The notes under the pieces were generated by a model. The model was not told the DNA's origin and searched no databases. It was given only the letters and a program-made list of their open reading frames with translations. Positions 15,544 to 17,527 of a stretch of 17,527 nucleotides of DNA are shown here, in pieces (position 1 is the stretch's first letter; each line of letters starts with the position of its first letter). The translations under genes and the position numbers were made by a program. The stretch is from Victivallales bacterium. GTDB taxonomy: Bacteria; Verrucomicrobiota; Lentisphaeria; Oligosphaerales; Lenti-02. Where the stretch lies: positions 1-17,527 of the forward strand of contig JABGQJ010000081.1 in NCBI GenBank assembly GCA_018648945.1, written 5' to 3'.

Positions 15544-17296
15544 AGTCCTGGAACAGCCGACGGTAGGCGTCGGAGGCAGCCATGAGTTGCTCGTGCGTGC
15601 CGACGGCATCGAGCCGCCCGCCACGCACCACGAGAATGAGATCCGCCCACCGAATCTGGGAGAGCCGGTGGGTGATGATGAACGTCGTCCTGCCAGCTGC
15701 CGCTGCGGAAATGGCCTGCTGGATATGGTCCTCGGTGGCGCTGTCCACGGCACTGGTGGAGTCGTCCAGGATCAGGACCCCCGGATCGGTCAGGAAGGCC
15801 CGAGCCAGAGCCAGGCGCTGTCGCTGACCGCCGGAGAGACTCACCCCGCGTTCGCCAATCACCGTGTCGTAGCCATCGGCGAATTCGCGGATGAACGCGT
15901 CGGCCTGCGCGGCCTTGGCTGCCGCGACAATCTCCTCCTCCGTGGCATCCGGCTTGCCGAAGGCGATGTTCTCGCGCACGCTCTTGCTGAACAGGAAGAT
16001 GTCCTGCTCGATGATCGAGATCCCCTGACGCAGAGTCTCCAGATGCCACTCGCGCACATCGACACCATCCACCAGTACGGCGCCGCCGCTGACATCGTGA
16101 ACGCGGTTGATCAACTTCACCAAACTGGTCTTTCCCGAACCCGTCTGGCCCACGATGGCCACGGTCTGCCCCGGCTTCACGCGGAAGCTGACATCCTGCA
16201 GGACTTCCCCGCCCTGAGGGTAGGCAAATGAGACATCCCGGAACTCCACCTCGCCCTTCAGCTTGCCTTCGTAGCCGCCCTCGTTCTGATCCAAGTCCGT
16301 GCGGCGGTTGATCAGTTCGAGCACCCTCGCAGCGGCCGAGAGGCCCGTCGCCACGCGGGAGTAGGCGAACATGGAGGCGAAGGTGGGGAAGTCGAGCAGC
16401 ATGAGGATCCCGAAGTAGCCGATCACCTGACCGAGGGCGAGCTCCCCTGCCCGGTAGAGCCAGAGCGCATGCATGAGCCCGAACCCAAGGGCAAGCGAGA
16501 AGAGCAACATGGGCAGGAACCACGCCTCGATGTCTCCCTGGCGCACGAAGGCATCCCGGTAGTGTCCTGCCGAACGGTCGAACCGTTCTTTTTCCTCTGC
16601 CTCGCGGCCGCTCCCCTTCACCAACTCGATGCCGTCCAGGGACTCGCTCAGGCGCGTATTGAGCTCGCCGAACCGACTGCGCACCGCCTCCGTCGCAGGG
16701 GCAAGGACGCGCAGGTAGATCCGCAACGTCACCACATAGAGGGCCACGAACAGCAGGGGTGTGATGATCAGTTGCGGATGGTAGCGGGGGGCCAGGACGA
16801 TGGGAACAAAGAGGAACATGACCGAGCCCATCACCCAGTTCAGGCCTGGACTGAACAGCATGTTCACCTGGCGCACATCGCCTGTGGCCCGGGCCATCGT
16901 GTCGCCCACTGGCTGCAGGCTGTGGAAAGTCATGCTCTTGCCCAGAAGACTGCGATACAGCTCATCCCGCACGTCCCGCTCCACCCGCTGGGCCACGAAC
17001 TCGAAACTTGCGCTTCGGGCAAACTGCAGAGCCACCCGCAGGAACGCCGCCCCTGCCACACCCAGCGCGTAGAGGAACAGCCGTTTGGTATCTGGATCAG
17101 CCCCCTCCAGCAACTCGACGGCCTTGCCGAACAGCACCGGCGTTGCCGATGCCGTCACCGCGTTCCCCACTGCCCCCACCAATCCCAGCGCCAACAGTGG
17201 CCACCGCTGCAGGGCGTGCCAAACCACCCACCGCCCCGGCGAACGCCGGTCGCTGGTCGGTCCTGTCGCGAAATGGAATTCCTGCTTCTCGTGCAC
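15542..17296 (-). CDS. ABC exporter half-transporter (permease plus ATPase), degenerate Walker B subunit
   Basis: A 584-residue partner of the downstream ABC gene. Transmembrane helices lie roughly at 33-56, 74-92, 150-170, 175-196, 258-280 and 287-305. The ATPase domain has Walker A GQTGSGKT (383-390), Q-loop Q431, canonical signature LSGGQ (487-491), Walker B VLILDD (507-512) where D512 replaces the catalytic Glu, and H-loop H543. In heterodimeric exporters such as TM287/288 or BmrCD, one subunit carries exactly this Glu-to-Asp change. The start is a GTG at 17296 with GAGG five bases upstream. First gene of the operon; its stop is 9 bp from the next start. A repeat-rich leader region lies upstream. 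Confidence 0.94.
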   Translation of the reverse strand: MHEKQEFHFATGPTSDRRSPGRWVVWHALQRWPLLALGLVGAVGNAVTASATPVLFGKAVELLEGADPDTKRLFLYALGVAGAAFLRVALQFARSASFEFVAQRVERDVRDELYRSLLGKSMTFHSLQPVGDTMARATGDVRQVNMLFSPGLNWVMGSVMFLFVPIVLAPRYHPQLIITPLLFVALYVVTLRIYLRVLAPATEAVRSRFGELNTRLSESLDGIELVKGSGREAEEKERFDRSAGHYRDAFVRQGDIEAWFLPMLLFSLALGFGLMHALWLYRAGELALGQVIGYFGILMLLDFPTFASMFAYSRVATGLSAAARVLELINRRTDLDQNEGGYEGKLKGEVEFRDVSFAYPQGGEVLQDVSFRVKPGQTVAIVGQTGSGKTSLVKLINRVHDVSGGAVLVDGVDVREWHLETLRQGISIIEQDIFLFSKSVRENIAFGKPDATEEEIVAAAKAAQADAFIREFADGYDTVIGERGVSLSGGQRQRLALARAFLTDPGVLILDDSTSAVDSATEDHIQQAISAAAAGRTTFIITHRLSQIRWADLILVVRGGRLDAVGTHEQLMAASDAYRRLFQD

Positions 17297-17301
17297 TACG
17301 A

Positions 17302-17307
17302 CCTCAC
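17302..17307 (-). promoter_or_regulatory. Ribosome binding site supporting the GTG start of the ABC operon
   Basis: GTGAGG on the minus strand ends five bases before the GTG at 17296. No ATG in a better position lies upstream in frame, so the GTG start is favoured. Confidence 0.55.
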
Positions 17308-17320
17308 GGGGTCAGGGAAT

Positions 17321-17375
17321 CATGGAATGGTGGAATGATGGAATGATGGAAGAGTGGAAGGGCGGAATGATGGAG
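17321..17375. repeat. Degenerate 8-bp tandem repeat upstream of the ABC operon
   Basis: Six or seven units of eight bases follow one another, consensus TGATGGAA. Units begin at 17328 (TGGTGGAA), 17336 and 17344 (both TGATGGAA), 17352 (GAGTGGAA), 17360 (GGGCGGAA) and 17368 (TGATGGAG), with a partial CATGGAA before them. The array starts 25 bp upstream of the ABC operon's GTG, so it may sit in its leader or promoter. No spacers, so not CRISPR. Confidence 0.75.
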
Positions 17376-17453
17376 TACCGAAGGCTCTGGGCAACGTCGG
17401 ACGGGGCGTGGGACACTGGGTACCGGCACTCGATATCTTACAGCGATGGCGTG

Positions 17454-17490
17454 GCGAGAGCTGGGACTGGGGTTTGGTCCCTGCTCTCGC
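17454..17490. other. Strong stem-loop in the right-hand intergenic region
   Basis: GCGAGAGC (17454-17461) pairs with GCTCTCGC (17483-17490). Past one T-T mismatch, GGGAC (17463-17467) pairs with GTCCC (17477-17481) around a 9-base loop. In all 13 bp pair. Neither strand has a clear T tract after it. It may end a transcript from beyond the right edge or be a structured RNA or palindromic element. No gene is seen in 17376-17527. Confidence 0.45.
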
Positions 17491-17527
17491 TCGTCCGTCT
17501 TGCTGTGCGTGAAGCGCCCAATCTACG

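Noticed and set aside
14255..16231. Long plus-strand open frame opposite both ABC genes
   Set aside because: The His/Gln/Asp-rich translation is typical of antisense to GC-rich coding sequence. The minus strand carries complete ABC motifs.
17321..17375. CRISPR array
   Set aside because: Units are only 8 bp, directly adjacent and without spacers; no cas genes are present.

Overview
This is a high-GC bacterial chromosome segment with ordinary Shine-Dalgarno sites, a peptidoglycan gene (murC), the universal tRNA-modification gene tsaD and a tRNA-Ser. A secreted right-handed beta-helix protein with a carbohydrate-binding-like tail, a 1,140-residue SNF2 helicase carrying a SWIM finger, and short degenerate intergenic repeats would suit an environmental Gram-negative lineage such as Lentisphaerota, Planctomycetota or Verrucomicrobiota. 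That placement is an impression of style; nothing in the window proves it.

Layout from left to right. (1) Positions 1-925, minus: the N-terminal 308 codons of a serine beta-lactamase-family hydrolase running off the left edge. (2) 1169-1256, minus: tRNA-Ser(GGA) with encoded CCA, a good sigma70-type promoter upstream and a strong hairpin just downstream. (3) 1456-3610: a DegT/StrS-type PLP aminotransferase (minus) divergent from an AraC-family regulator (plus), sharing a short promoter region. (4) 3701-7123, minus: a large SWIM/SNF2 helicase. (5) 7234-9404, plus: a trimeric-type purine nucleoside phosphorylase overlapping murC by 13 bp. (6) 9401-9707, plus: a frame-shifted, truncated relic of murB directly after murC. 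(7) 9708-10778, minus: tsaD. (8) 10927-13578, plus: a secreted beta-helix protein. (9) 13712-17296, minus: a two-gene operon for a heterodimeric ABC exporter. (10) 17297-17527: no gene, but an 8-bp degenerate tandem repeat and a strong stem-loop.

Working together: the two ABC half-transporters are 9 bp apart and their ATP-site motifs are complementary, one carrying a degenerate Walker B and the other a degenerate signature motif, as expected for one asymmetric exporter. The aminotransferase/AraC pair looks like a divergently controlled unit, though no sugar-pathway partners are visible. The PNP-murC pair is translationally packed, and the murC-murB order was evidently once present but murB has decayed.

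I did not find a convincing undescribed system. The most informative oddities are the murB relic, the asymmetric ABC pair, the isolated SWIM-SNF2 protein and the intergenic repeat/hairpin elements.
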